DNA of 17,406 nt from DASRPD01 sp035646535 (GTDB lineage: Bacteria > Actinomycetota > Acidimicrobiia > IMCC26256 > JANYLB01). The stretch is from positions 1-17,406 of the forward strand of contig DASRPD010000081.1 of NCBI GenBank assembly GCA_035646535.1. The letters run 5' to 3'. Below are positions 6,486-13,989 of the stretch, piece after piece. Under the pieces are notes generated by a model. That model worked only from the letters and a program-made list of their open reading frames with translations. It was not told where the DNA came from and made no database searches. The position numbers were made by a program, and so were the translations under genes. Each line of letters begins with the position of its first letter. The first letter of the stretch is position 1.

Positions 6486-7958
6486 TCACGGCGAGCCGGC
6501 GTCGTGTCCCGTGTGCGTCCGACCCGACCGTGCCGTTCCGTCACCGTTGCTCGACGCGCTCGAGGTGGTGGTCACGAGCTCGTCGAGGGCTTCGGGGAGA
6601 CGGTCGACGAGCGCCCAGGGATCGGCCAGGCTGTCCGGGCTGCCGAGCGCGCCGACGTGCATCCCGCCGGCGTAGCTCCACGCCGTGAGGTTGAGCCCGA
6701 CGCCCTCCAGGAGCGGCCCGACCGAGAAGATCGAGTCGAGGACGGTGCTGCCGAGGTGTAATCGATCGCGGGGCCCGGCGACGTTGGAGACGATGAGGTT
6801 CACCGGTGGGCGCATCCGATCGGCCATCTTCGAGGCGGCGAACAGGCGCAACGCAACGGGGTAGAGGTGGGTGGGGGTGAGCTCGACGCGGCGGGCCACG
6901 ATCACCGGGTCCATGACGTCGCGCAGCTCTCGTGCCGCCGCGGCGTCGGCGTGGATGGCCCGGAAGCGTGCCGCCGGGTCTGCGAGCTGGACCGGGAGGC
7001 GCACGTACATGTTGTCGACCCGGTTGCCCGAGGTACGCGGCGCGTTGTCACCGCGGACGCCGATCGGCACCGACGCGACCAATGCCCGGTCGACGGGCTC
7101 GTCGCGTGCGAGGAAGTAGTGCCGCAGCGCGCCTGTGCAGACCGCGAGGTACGCGTCGTTGAGCGTGCCGCCGAGTGCCTGCCGCACGGCGAGCAGATCG
7201 GGGAGTGCGAGCGTCGTCATCGCGAAGGTCCGCTCGCTCGGCAGCGACACGTTGAGCGACGTTCGTGGCCCGTCGAACGGCTTGGCGGTGCGGATCGGTG
7301 ACCGCCAGCGTCGCCACGCGGTCATGGCCGTGTTGCGAGTCGACGCGGCGGCGAGGCCCGGGAGCATGCGAACCTTGGCGCGGCGCGCGCGGGTCGCGAC
7401 GCGTCTGAGCCCGCGGCGGTCGGGGAGCGCCGGTGCCGCCGTCGTGGCTCCGGGCTCCGCCGGGTTCACCGGGTTCGCCGGTCCATGGTCATTGAGCACG
7501 CGGCTCAGCATCTCGACGGTCGCGGCGCCGTCGGCCACCGAGTGGTGGATCTTTCCGATGGCGGCCATCCGACCGTCGGCGAGGTCGGCGACGAGCGTCA
7601 CCGCCCAGAGCGGCCGATCGCGGGGCAGCGGGGTGGAGGCGACCTCGGCCACGATGCGGGCGAGCTCTCGGTCGCCGCCGGGGGGATCGACGGCGCGGAT
7701 CGCAATGTGGTTGCGCACGGCGAAGTCCGGATCGTCGACCCAGACGGGATGTCCCATGCCGAACGCCATCGGAACGGGCCTGCGCAAGAGGGGTGGGAGA
7801 GTCCGCACGCGCTCGTCGAGCGTGGCCACGAACGCCTCCGGGTCGAAGGGCGACGCGGAGGCCGCGGCGTCGATCACCGCGATCTTCATCGTGTGCATGG
7901 GCGCGTGCGCGGTCTCCGAGTACAGGAAGCGGGCGTCGAGCCCCGAGAGCGGTTCCAT
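6486..7958 (-). CDS. Wax ester synthase/diacylglycerol acyltransferase (WS/DGAT) family O-acyltransferase
   Basis: Transfers an acyl group from acyl-CoA to a long-chain alcohol or diacylglycerol, giving wax ester or triacylglycerol at the membrane/lipid-inclusion surface. 490 aa, full length. The N-terminus MEPLSGLDARFLYSE is the usual family start; catalytic HHxxxDG is present as HHSVADG (138-144); PLW precedes it (116-118). The second domain has LNDAYLAVCTGALRHYF, and SNVAGPRDRLHLG replaces the common S-N-V-x-G-P-x-x-P-L-Y with L-H. The C-terminus is Ser/Thr-rich and low complexity. ATG 7958 lies two bases past the stop of the upstream alpha/beta hydrolase gene; a GTG at 7964 would overlap that stop as GTGA. 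Either way the two are coupled. The frame remains open to 8456, but that part is antisense shadow of the hydrolase reading frame. Acceptor specificity cannot be told. Confidence 0.9.
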   Translation of the reverse strand: MEPLSGLDARFLYSETAHAPMHTMKIAVIDAAASASPFDPEAFVATLDERVRTLPPLLRRPVPMAFGMGHPVWVDDPDFAVRNHIAIRAVDPPGGDRELARIVAEVASTPLPRDRPLWAVTLVADLADGRMAAIGKIHHSVADGAATVEMLSRVLNDHGPANPVNPAEPGATTAAPALPDRRGLRRVATRARRAKVRMLPGLAAASTRNTAMTAWRRWRSPIRTAKPFDGPRTSLNVSLPSERTFAMTTLALPDLLAVRQALGGTLNDAYLAVCTGALRHYFLARDEPVDRALVASVPIGVRGDNAPRTSGNRVDNMYVRLPVQLADPAARFRAIHADAAAARELRDVMDPVIVARRVELTPTHLYPVALRLFAASKMADRMRPPVNLIVSNVAGPRDRLHLGSTVLDSIFSVGPLLEGVGLNLTAWSYAGGMHVGALGSPDSLADPWALVDRLPEALDELVTTTSSASSNGDGTARSGRTHTGHDAGSP

Positions 7959-7960
7959 TG

Positions 7961-9229
7961 TCACGACCGGGCCTCGACGCCACGTTCCAGCCCGGAGCTC
8001 ACCAGCGCCTCGACCAGATATCGGCGCACTGCCGATGACCACAGGTAGCCGACGTGGTTCCCGCCGAACCACTCGATGCTCGGCTCTTGCCAGTGTGACC
8101 AGAGCATCTGGGCCTGGGCCGGTCGGGCGAGCCGGTCGGCGAGACCGGCGTAGATGAACCGCCGCTCCCGCGGCACCCGGGCGTCGATCGCGAGCGGCGA
8201 CACGACCCGGTGGACCTCCTCCGCGTTGCCTCCCAGGATCGCGTGCTCGATCGAGCGCAAGCGGATGTGCAGCGGGCTGTGCGCGTGGATGAGCGTCGGG
8301 AAGTCGACCACCGGGATCCCGGCGATCACGCAGTCGAGGTCGGGCTCGATCCCGGCGACCAGCGCCGCGGTGTACCCGCCCAGCGACACCCCGTAGAGGC
8401 CGACCGATGGCGCCCCCTGCGCGCGCGCCCATCCGATGACGCGCCGGACGTCCCACGCCGATTGGGCCAGGCCGTGCACCGTGTTCATCAGATCGAACCC
8501 CAAGAACTGCTCTCCCCCCACGCGTGAGAGGCGACGCGAGCCGTGGAGGGGCAGGACCGGCAGCACCACGTTCAACCCGAGGTCACGGTGCAGTCGGATC
8601 GCTTGTAGGCCGACGAAGTCCATGAACGCGATCCCCATGCCGAACCCGTGGATCGCCACCACCCAGGGGCGCGCCTCGCCGGGGTGGCGGAGCACCGCGG
8701 CGCTGGCCGTCCGGTTCGCCTCGTAGCCGGCCCAGCGCTGCGCGCCGGGCTCCTCGGGTCGGGGCTGGTAGCCGCTCGGGAACCGGATCCGGACATAGGA
8801 CTGGCCCAGTGCCCAACCGGACTCCTCGGTCACGTGCTCGAGCGGCGGTGGTTCGCGGTGGTACGTGTGCGGCCGGCCGGACCAGCCGCGCTGTTCGAAG
8901 AGCTCCCGTGCGGTCCCCAGCTCCGCCCCGACCCGCTCGTAGTCCGCGCGGCGCGGGAAGCGGTTGGGGCCCATGGCGAGCGCGAGGATGGTCTCGTCCA
9001 TCGCGGCCTGCGCGATGAACCCCGGCGACAGGTCCGGGGCCGGAATGCCCAGTGACGAGCCACGGAAGCGACGTATCACGGTGCGGCTCAGGAACGCCGC
9101 GGTGCGGGGCGCGGCTACGAGGGCGCGTAGGAGAGGCCGGCGGTTCAGCCAGCGCGTCGCGCCCTCGTATCTGCGGTGCACCCGACCCGCCAGGGATGGT
9201 GCTCCTGGTGCCGGTTCCGGCTGGCTCAT
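7961..9229 (-). CDS. Alpha/beta hydrolase, lipase/esterase-like
   Basis: Predicted serine hydrolase of 422 aa. An oxyanion-region HGFG (194-197) follows the first core strand WVVAIHGFGMG; VVLPVLPLHGSRR (221-233) follows. The nucleophile elbow is G-V-S-L-G with Ser282 in LYGVSLGGYTAALVAG. Candidate acid Asp365 is in YAGLADRLARP and candidate His392 in FGGNHVGYL. The first 185 residues form a helical N-terminal extension, larger than in simple esterases and reminiscent of ABHD18-type proteins (weak assignment). ATG 9229 is chosen because GGAGG sits four bases upstream; GTG 9247 is an in-frame alternative upstream of that site. It is the first gene of a minus-strand pair with a WS/DGAT, so hydrolysis or transacylation of the ester product is a reasonable role. 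No lipoprotein or signal peptide is evident. Confidence 0.85.
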   Translation of the reverse strand: MSQPEPAPGAPSLAGRVHRRYEGATRWLNRRPLLRALVAAPRTAAFLSRTVIRRFRGSSLGIPAPDLSPGFIAQAAMDETILALAMGPNRFPRRADYERVGAELGTARELFEQRGWSGRPHTYHREPPPLEHVTEESGWALGQSYVRIRFPSGYQPRPEEPGAQRWAGYEANRTASAAVLRHPGEARPWVVAIHGFGMGIAFMDFVGLQAIRLHRDLGLNVVLPVLPLHGSRRLSRVGGEQFLGFDLMNTVHGLAQSAWDVRRVIGWARAQGAPSVGLYGVSLGGYTAALVAGIEPDLDCVIAGIPVVDFPTLIHAHSPLHIRLRSIEHAILGGNAEEVHRVVSPLAIDARVPRERRFIYAGLADRLARPAQAQMLWSHWQEPSIEWFGGNHVGYLWSSAVRRYLVEALVSSGLERGVEARS

Positions 9230-9296
9230 CGTGCCTCCGGTCCCCACCCTTCGGCCGCGCCTCGGTGGGCGCCAACTGCCGATCGACGGCGCGCGC

Positions 9297-9342
9297 AGCG
9301 TACGGCGATGCGGACGCGCGCCCCAGGGCCGTTAGACCCTGG
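9297..9342 (-). promoter_or_regulatory. Divergent control region: minus-strand promoter and overlapping inverted repeat
   Basis: The 191-base region 9230-9420 separates the hydrolase/acyltransferase pair (minus) from the acyltransferase-ligase-acyltransferase operon (plus). On the minus strand TACGCT (9297-9302) is a good actinobacterial -10, giving a leader of about 60 bases. The expected -35 position (about 9320-9325) is overlapped by a perfect inverted repeat CCAGGG (9323-9328) / CCCTGG (9337-9342) with an 8-base spacer. A dimeric repressor or activator could bind there and control both directions. No clear plus-strand -10 is seen. This is inferred. Confidence 0.4.
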
Positions 9343-9420
9343 CTCGTCTGCGATCGGGGACCCATCCTGGAGGGGAGCGGTGCTCGAGGCACGGCAGTCG
9401 GCGTGGTCGGGGGGTTTGTC

Positions 9421-10821
9421 ATGGTCGAGCGACTGAACGGCTTGGACATGGGCATGCTCGCGGGCGAGACGCCCGAGTGGCACATGCATGCCGGCGCCCT
9501 GGTGTTGCTCGAACCCATCGACGGGCACGACGTGGACGTCGCCGCCGGCATCCGGGCGGTGCTGAACGTCCGGCGCTCGCTCCTCGGCCCGTTTCGGTAC
9601 CGGCTCAAGGAAGCGCCGCTGGGCCTCGGCCGGCCGGTCTGGGTCGACACTGACGACAAGGACCTGGGTGCGCAGGTGCACCGGGTCGGCGTTCCCGCGC
9701 CCGGTGGTCCCCGCGAGGTCGCGATGCTCGCCGGGGAGCTGTTCTCCTCGAAGCTGAACCGCAGCGGTCCGCTCTGGGAGATCTGGGTGCTCGAGGGCCT
9801 CGAGAGCGGACACGTTGGTCTGCTCGTCAAGGTCCACCACGCGTTGATGGACGGCATCCGCGGCGCTCGGCTCTTCGAGACGCTGTTCGACCTCGCGCCC
9901 GATGCTCCTCTCGCCCGCCCTGACGGCGACCCGGTGGACATCGATCGTGGGCCGTCGCCGGTGCGCATGCTTGCCGATTCGGGCGCGTTCCTCGCCGGCA
10001 TCCCGCTCCGGGCCCTGCACCTCGGCGCCGCGCTGGTGCCCGCCGCGGGCCGGCTCGCCCGGGTGCTGGCCTCGCCGGAAGGGCGCGCCGCGGCGTTGCC
10101 GTTCGGGGCTCCGAGCACGTCGCTGAACCGTCCGCTCACCCCGCGCCGCGCGCTCGCGTTCGCGTCGGTCGCACTCGAGGACATGCGCGCGGTGAAGCGA
10201 GCCTTCAGCGTGACCATGAACGACGTCGCGCTCGCGCTGCGCGCGGACGTGCTGCGCCGGTATCTCGCCGCGCGCGACGAGCTGTCCGACCGCCCACTCA
10301 TCGCTCAGATCCCCATCGGCGTCCACCGGGACGGCGATGCCGCAGGGGGGAACTTCGTCGCGGCCGCCGGCGCCTCCCTGTGCACCGACATCGCGGACCC
10401 CGTCGAGCGGCTCACCGCGATCCACGCATCCATGCAGAGCGCGAAGGCGGTCCAGGCCGCACTCGGCGACGACATCGTCCTCGATGCGCTCGCCGTGTTC
10501 CCCCCGGCCCTGATCAGCGCAGGTCTGGGCCTCTACCGCGGGCTCGGACTCGCCGGGGCACACCCGCCGATCTTCAACGCGATCATCTCGAACGTCCAAG
10601 GGCCTCCGATCCCGCTCTACACGTGCGGCGCCCGCCTCGCCGGGACCTACACCCTCGGGCCGCTACTCGTGGGCTGCGGCATCAACATCACGATGATGAG
10701 CTACCAGGATCAGGTCGACTTCGGAGTGGCGGTCTGCCCCGACGTGGTCGAGGATCCGTGGGAGCTCGCCGACGCGATCCCCGACGCGCTCACCGTCCTG
10801 CTCAAGCCAGCCGACGCGTGA
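9421..10821 (+). CDS. WS/DGAT family O-acyltransferase, first gene of the plus-strand lipid operon
   Basis: Acyl-CoA-dependent acyltransferase of 466 aa. Family landmarks: N-terminal MVERLNGLDMGMLAGE, PLWEIWVLEGL, catalytic HHALMDG (139-145), TMNDVALALRADVLRRYL in the second domain, SNVQGPPIPLYTCGARL and GINITMMSYQDQVDFGV. All are well preserved, so it should be active. The ATG at 9421 is used because the family N-terminus starts there and a run of six G lies just upstream; GTG 9403 is possible. The stop overlaps the next gene's GTG as GTGA, so acyltransferase and ligase should be made in a fixed ratio. It differs strongly from the paralogues at 6486 and 12443, which suggests different acyl acceptors or chain preferences, not recent duplication. 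Confidence 0.91.
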   Translation: MVERLNGLDMGMLAGETPEWHMHAGALVLLEPIDGHDVDVAAGIRAVLNVRRSLLGPFRYRLKEAPLGLGRPVWVDTDDKDLGAQVHRVGVPAPGGPREVAMLAGELFSSKLNRSGPLWEIWVLEGLESGHVGLLVKVHHALMDGIRGARLFETLFDLAPDAPLARPDGDPVDIDRGPSPVRMLADSGAFLAGIPLRALHLGAALVPAAGRLARVLASPEGRAAALPFGAPSTSLNRPLTPRRALAFASVALEDMRAVKRAFSVTMNDVALALRADVLRRYLAARDELSDRPLIAQIPIGVHRDGDAAGGNFVAAAGASLCTDIADPVERLTAIHASMQSAKAVQAALGDDIVLDALAVFPPALISAGLGLYRGLGLAGAHPPIFNAIISNVQGPPIPLYTCGARLAGTYTLGPLLVGCGINITMMSYQDQVDFGVAVCPDVVEDPWELADAIPDALTVLLKPADA

Positions 10822-12446
10822 GCTTCAACCTCTCCGAGCTGTTCGAGCGCGTGACCGACTCGGTCGGCGATCGAGATGCCGTCGTGACCCCGGATGCCCG
10901 CCTGAGCTACGCGGATCTCGACGCGCGCGCGAACCGCGTCGCGCGCCATCTCGCCGCGGTCGGGATCGGCCCCGGCGATCACGTGGGCCTGATGCTGCGC
11001 AACGGTACCGAGTACGTCGAGGCGATGCTCGGCTGCTTCAAGCTGCGCGCGGTGCCGATCAACGTCAACTATCGGTACGTCGAACGGGAGCTGGCCCATC
11101 TCTTCGGCGACGCGGATCTCGTGGGTCTCGTCTACCATCGCGGCTTCGCCGCCGCCGTCGGCGATGTCCTCGACGCCGCGCCGGGCCTGAGGCGCCTGCT
11201 CGTGGTCGACGACGCCTCGGGTGTCGAACCTGTCGAGGGTTCGGTGCCCTACGCCGATGCCCTCGCCGCGGAGTCGCCGGCGCGGGACTTCACCGGCCGT
11301 TCCGACGACGACGTCTACTGCGCGTACACCGGCGGCACCACCGGGCTGCCCAAGGGCGTGCTCTGGCGGCACGAGGACATCTTCTTCGCGGCGATGGGTG
11401 GCGGCGACCCGCAACTCTCCGGTCGGCCGATCTCGGATCCCGACGAGCTGGTCGACCGGCTCCCCGCGATCGGTCTCGTGCAGCTCGTCACCCCGCCGCT
11501 CATACACGTGGCGGCCCAGTGGGGGACGTTCCAGGTGCTGTTCGGCGGCGGGACCGCGGTCCTGTCCGCGCCCGGCCCGCTCGACCCCGCCGAGGCCTGG
11601 GGGCTCGCAGCGCGCGAGCGCGTCCACGTCGTGACCGTCGTGGGCGACGCGATGGCCCGCCCGCTCCTCGAGCATCTCGACGCTCTCCCCATTGAACACC
11701 TCCCCGACCTCTCCGCGCTCATCGTCTTCGCCTCGGGCGGCGCAACGCTCTCCGCCCACACGAAGGCCACGATCGCGCGGCTCTTGCCGACGGTGATCGT
11801 GATCGATGGGTACGGCTCCACCGAGATCGGCGTCACCGGGTCGGAGACTCGCGTCGGAGGAGGCGGCCCCGCCGGCAGTCGGTTCAGGGTCGACGCCACG
11901 ACCGCGGTCCTCGATGACGCGCTGCGGCCCGTCGCACCCGGATCGGGCATCGTCGGGCGGCTCGCCCGCCGGGGGCGCCTTCCCCTCGGCTACCACAAGG
12001 ACCCGGCGAAGACGGCCGCGACATTCGTCGACGTGGACGGAGAGCGCTGGGCCCTGTCGGGGGATCTGGCGACGGTCGAGGACGACGGGACCATCGCGTT
12101 CTTGGGGCGCGGCTCCGCCACGATCAACACCGGCGGTGAGAAGGTCTTCGCCGAAGAGGTCGAGTCCGTGATCACCGCCCACCCCGACGCGCGCGACGCG
12201 GTCGTTGTCGGTGTCCCTGACGAGCGTTGGGGCGAGCGGGTCGTCGCCGTGGTCGAGCCCCGCGCGGGCTCGGGGCTGACGCTGGCCGCCCTCCGTGAGC
12301 ACTGCCAGCCGCACCTCGCCGGCTACAAGCTGCCCAAGGACGTCGTGATCGTCGACACGGTCGTGCGGGCGCCCAGTGGCAAACCCGACTACCGGTGGGC
12401 GCGCTCGCTCGCCGAGCGCGGCGTTCCGAGCGGGGCTACGCCGTGA
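10818..12446 (+). CDS. Acyl-CoA synthetase (AMP-forming), FadD19-like
   Basis: ANL-superfamily ligase of 542 aa making acyl-CoA from a free acid, ATP and CoA through an acyl-adenylate. Motifs in order: P-loop YTGGTTGLPKG (170-180), the following LWRHEDIF, aromatic motif YGSTE (332-336), SGD (414-416), hinge and GRGSATINTGGEK (430-442), and PSGKPDYRWA (519-528) with catalytic Lys522. The segments LWRHEDI, GDAMARPL, INTGGEKVFAEEVE and GKPDYRWA match, from memory, mycobacterial FadD19 (steroid C26 side-chain CoA ligase) better than general long-chain FadDs. A steroid-side-chain, branched or otherwise bulky acid is therefore a plausible substrate. The GTG start lies in a GTGA overlap with the upstream acyltransferase, and its own TGA overlaps the next acyltransferase start the same way. 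The ligase thus sits between two acyl-CoA-consuming enzymes. Confidence 0.9.
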   Translation: MSFNLSELFERVTDSVGDRDAVVTPDARLSYADLDARANRVARHLAAVGIGPGDHVGLMLRNGTEYVEAMLGCFKLRAVPINVNYRYVERELAHLFGDADLVGLVYHRGFAAAVGDVLDAAPGLRRLLVVDDASGVEPVEGSVPYADALAAESPARDFTGRSDDDVYCAYTGGTTGLPKGVLWRHEDIFFAAMGGGDPQLSGRPISDPDELVDRLPAIGLVQLVTPPLIHVAAQWGTFQVLFGGGTAVLSAPGPLDPAEAWGLAARERVHVVTVVGDAMARPLLEHLDALPIEHLPDLSALIVFASGGATLSAHTKATIARLLPTVIVIDGYGSTEIGVTGSETRVGGGGPAGSRFRVDATTAVLDDALRPVAPGSGIVGRLARRGRLPLGYHKDPAKTAATFVDVDGERWALSGDLATVEDDGTIAFLGRGSATINTGGEKVFAEEVESVITAHPDARDAVVVGVPDERWGERVVAVVEPRAGSGLTLAALREHCQPHLAGYKLPKDVVIVDTVVRAPSGKPDYRWARSLAERGVPSGATP

Positions 12447-13843
12447 GCGTGGTGCGCCTCGGGGGCCTCGACGCCACGTTCCTCGCGCTCGAGAACGCGC
12501 GCAACCGGCTCCACGTGATGGCGATCATAGTGCTCGACGGCTCGACGGTGCCCGAGGGATTCTCGGCCGACCGCTTCGTCGCGACCCTGGCCGAGCGTCT
12601 TCCGCGGATCGCACCGATGCGTCGTCGTGTCGTCGACGTCCCGTTCGGGCTCGGTCGGCCTATGTGGCAGGACGGAGGGGCTCCCCAGCTCGCGCACCAC
12701 CTGCGGCGCGTCCGCCTCGACCCTCCCGGAGACGCCGCCGCTCTCGCGGACTTCGCGGCGTCGATTGCCGACGTGCCGCTCGACCGCTCCCGCCCGCTCT
12801 GGGAGCTTCACGTGGTCGAGGGACTCGCCGATGAGCACATCGCCGTGGTCGCCAAGCTGCACCACTCGCTCATGGACGGCGCGGCCGGTATGGAGTTCAT
12901 GGGCGCGCTGTTCACCCTCGAACCGGACGGCGAGTCGGCCCTGCCCCCACTGCCCACGACGACCGCCACGAATGCGTGGCGAGACCGCGCCGCCCGGATG
13001 AGCGAGACCGCGCTCGCGCTGGTGCGCGTACCTCTCGCCGCGGCGCACGCCGCCGGCGATACTGCCGCCGGTGTGCTGCGGCTCGCCCGCCCGCGGGACG
13101 AGTCCGCGCGGAGCGCGGCGCCGTTCGCCGCGCCACGCACACCCTTCGACGGCGCTGCCACCGACCACCGAGCGATCGCGCTCACGTCCGTGCCGAGGGT
13201 CGACGTGGAGGCGGTCCGTGCCGCAACCGGTGCCACGTTCAACGATGTCGTCCTCGCCGCTCTCGGCGGCGCGCTGCGCGCGTGGCTCGAGACCCATGAG
13301 GGTGTCCCCGATCGTCCACTCGTCGCGGCCATGCCGGTGTCGGTGCACGAGGCGTTCGGACCGCAGGCCGCGAATGCGCTGGCGGTCGGGCTGGTTGCGC
13401 TCGGCACGCACCTCGACGACCCGGCGGCTCGTCTCGCGGAGGTGGTCTCCGGGGCGAGCGCGGCGAAGCGCTCCGTGAGCGAGCTGGGTAGCGGCACGCT
13501 CATGGAGTGGCTGGACGTCATCTGGTCTCCGTTGGTGTCGGCCGCGGGTGCGCTGTTCTCCAACCTGCGGCTCGCGGACCGGCTCCCGCCGTTCTGCAAC
13601 CTGCTCGTCTCCAACGTCGCGGGACCCCCGGTGCCGCTCTACCTCGCCGGCGCGCGACTCGTCTCCCTGCACCCACTCGGTCCGGTGTATGACGGTCTCG
13701 GGCTCAACGTGACGGTCATCAGCCGTGAGCACGAGGTCGACGTCGGCCTGGTCGCGTGGCGCGAGCACACACCGGACCTCGGCGTGCTCGCGCGAGGGAT
13801 CGGTGACGCGGTCCGCGAGCTCCGGGATGCGACATGTCCGTGA
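12443..13843 (+). CDS. WS/DGAT family O-acyltransferase, third paralogue
   Basis: Acyltransferase of 466 aa closing the three-gene operon. Landmarks: LGGLDATFLALE at the N-terminus, RPLWELHVVEGL, catalytic HHSLMDG (140-146), TFNDVVLAALGGALRAWL, SNVAGPPVPLYLAGARL and GLNVTVISREHEVDVGLV. Starts with GTG in a GTGA overlap with the FadD19-like gene; a second in-frame GTG at 12449 is an alternative. It is closest in style to the plus-strand paralogue's C-terminal motifs (G-P-P-x-P-L-Y) and differs from the minus-strand enzyme. Likely product is a wax ester or triacylglycerol made from the acyl-CoA supplied by the ligase, acting at the inner face of the membrane or on lipid droplets. No signal peptide. 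Confidence 0.91.
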   Translation: MSVVRLGGLDATFLALENARNRLHVMAIIVLDGSTVPEGFSADRFVATLAERLPRIAPMRRRVVDVPFGLGRPMWQDGGAPQLAHHLRRVRLDPPGDAAALADFAASIADVPLDRSRPLWELHVVEGLADEHIAVVAKLHHSLMDGAAGMEFMGALFTLEPDGESALPPLPTTTATNAWRDRAARMSETALALVRVPLAAAHAAGDTAAGVLRLARPRDESARSAAPFAAPRTPFDGAATDHRAIALTSVPRVDVEAVRAATGATFNDVVLAALGGALRAWLETHEGVPDRPLVAAMPVSVHEAFGPQAANALAVGLVALGTHLDDPAARLAEVVSGASAAKRSVSELGSGTLMEWLDVIWSPLVSAAGALFSNLRLADRLPPFCNLLVSNVAGPPVPLYLAGARLVSLHPLGPVYDGLGLNVTVISREHEVDVGLVAWREHTPDLGVLARGIGDAVRELRDATCP

Positions 13844-13937
13844 CCCGCGCCGGGTGAACGAGGGGTTCGGGTTCGGCTGCGTGCGCCAGGCGACCGAATC
13901 GGGACCTTCGTACCTGTCCGGCTGTCTCTCAGTTCCG

Positions 13938-13989
13938 TACGGTTGACACGAGATCGCCGGAAGGCGAGATCGCAGGAAGGGAGGACCCG
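13938..13989 (+). promoter_or_regulatory. Leader with 16-base tandem duplication carrying two ribosome-site copies
   Basis: TACGGT (13938-13943) is a candidate -10. Downstream, 13950-13965 and 13966-13981 are two copies of a 16-base unit beginning GAGATCGC and ending in GGAAGG-type purines (first 14 positions, one mismatch). TCGCC (13954-13958) and GGCGA (13963-13967) can form a small hairpin across the junction. The second copy runs into AGGAAGGGAGG, a strong Shine-Dalgarno just before ATG 13990. The rest of the gap (13844-13937) shows nothing clear. Confidence 0.45.

Noticed and set aside
7959..8456. N-terminal extension of the minus-strand WS/DGAT to 656 aa
   Set aside because: The extra sequence is the alternative frame of the alpha/beta hydrolase and is Arg/Gly-rich; the family N-terminus begins at 7958.
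9226..10599. 457-codon minus-strand ORF opposite the first plus-strand acyltransferase
   Set aside because: No recognisable motif; the plus strand encodes a complete WS/DGAT with HHALMDG.
10710..12314. 534-codon minus-strand ORF opposite the ligase gene
   Set aside because: Length alone; composition is shadow-like (Arg, Asp, Gly, His), and the plus strand carries every ANL ligase motif.
12389..13768. 459-codon minus-strand ORF opposite the third acyltransferase
   Set aside because: Shadow composition, no motif, and the plus strand is a complete WS/DGAT.
13844..13937. Small gene or terminator after the third acyltransferase
   Set aside because: Only a 4-bp CCCG/CGGG stem without a T-run is present and no reading frame with a credible start was seen.
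13943..13948. Perfect TTGACA as a -35 box for the coiled-coil gene
   Set aside because: No TANNNT-like hexamer lies 16-18 bases downstream (only GAGATC-type sequence), and that position is inside the duplicated ribosome-site unit. TACGGT just upstream is the better -10.
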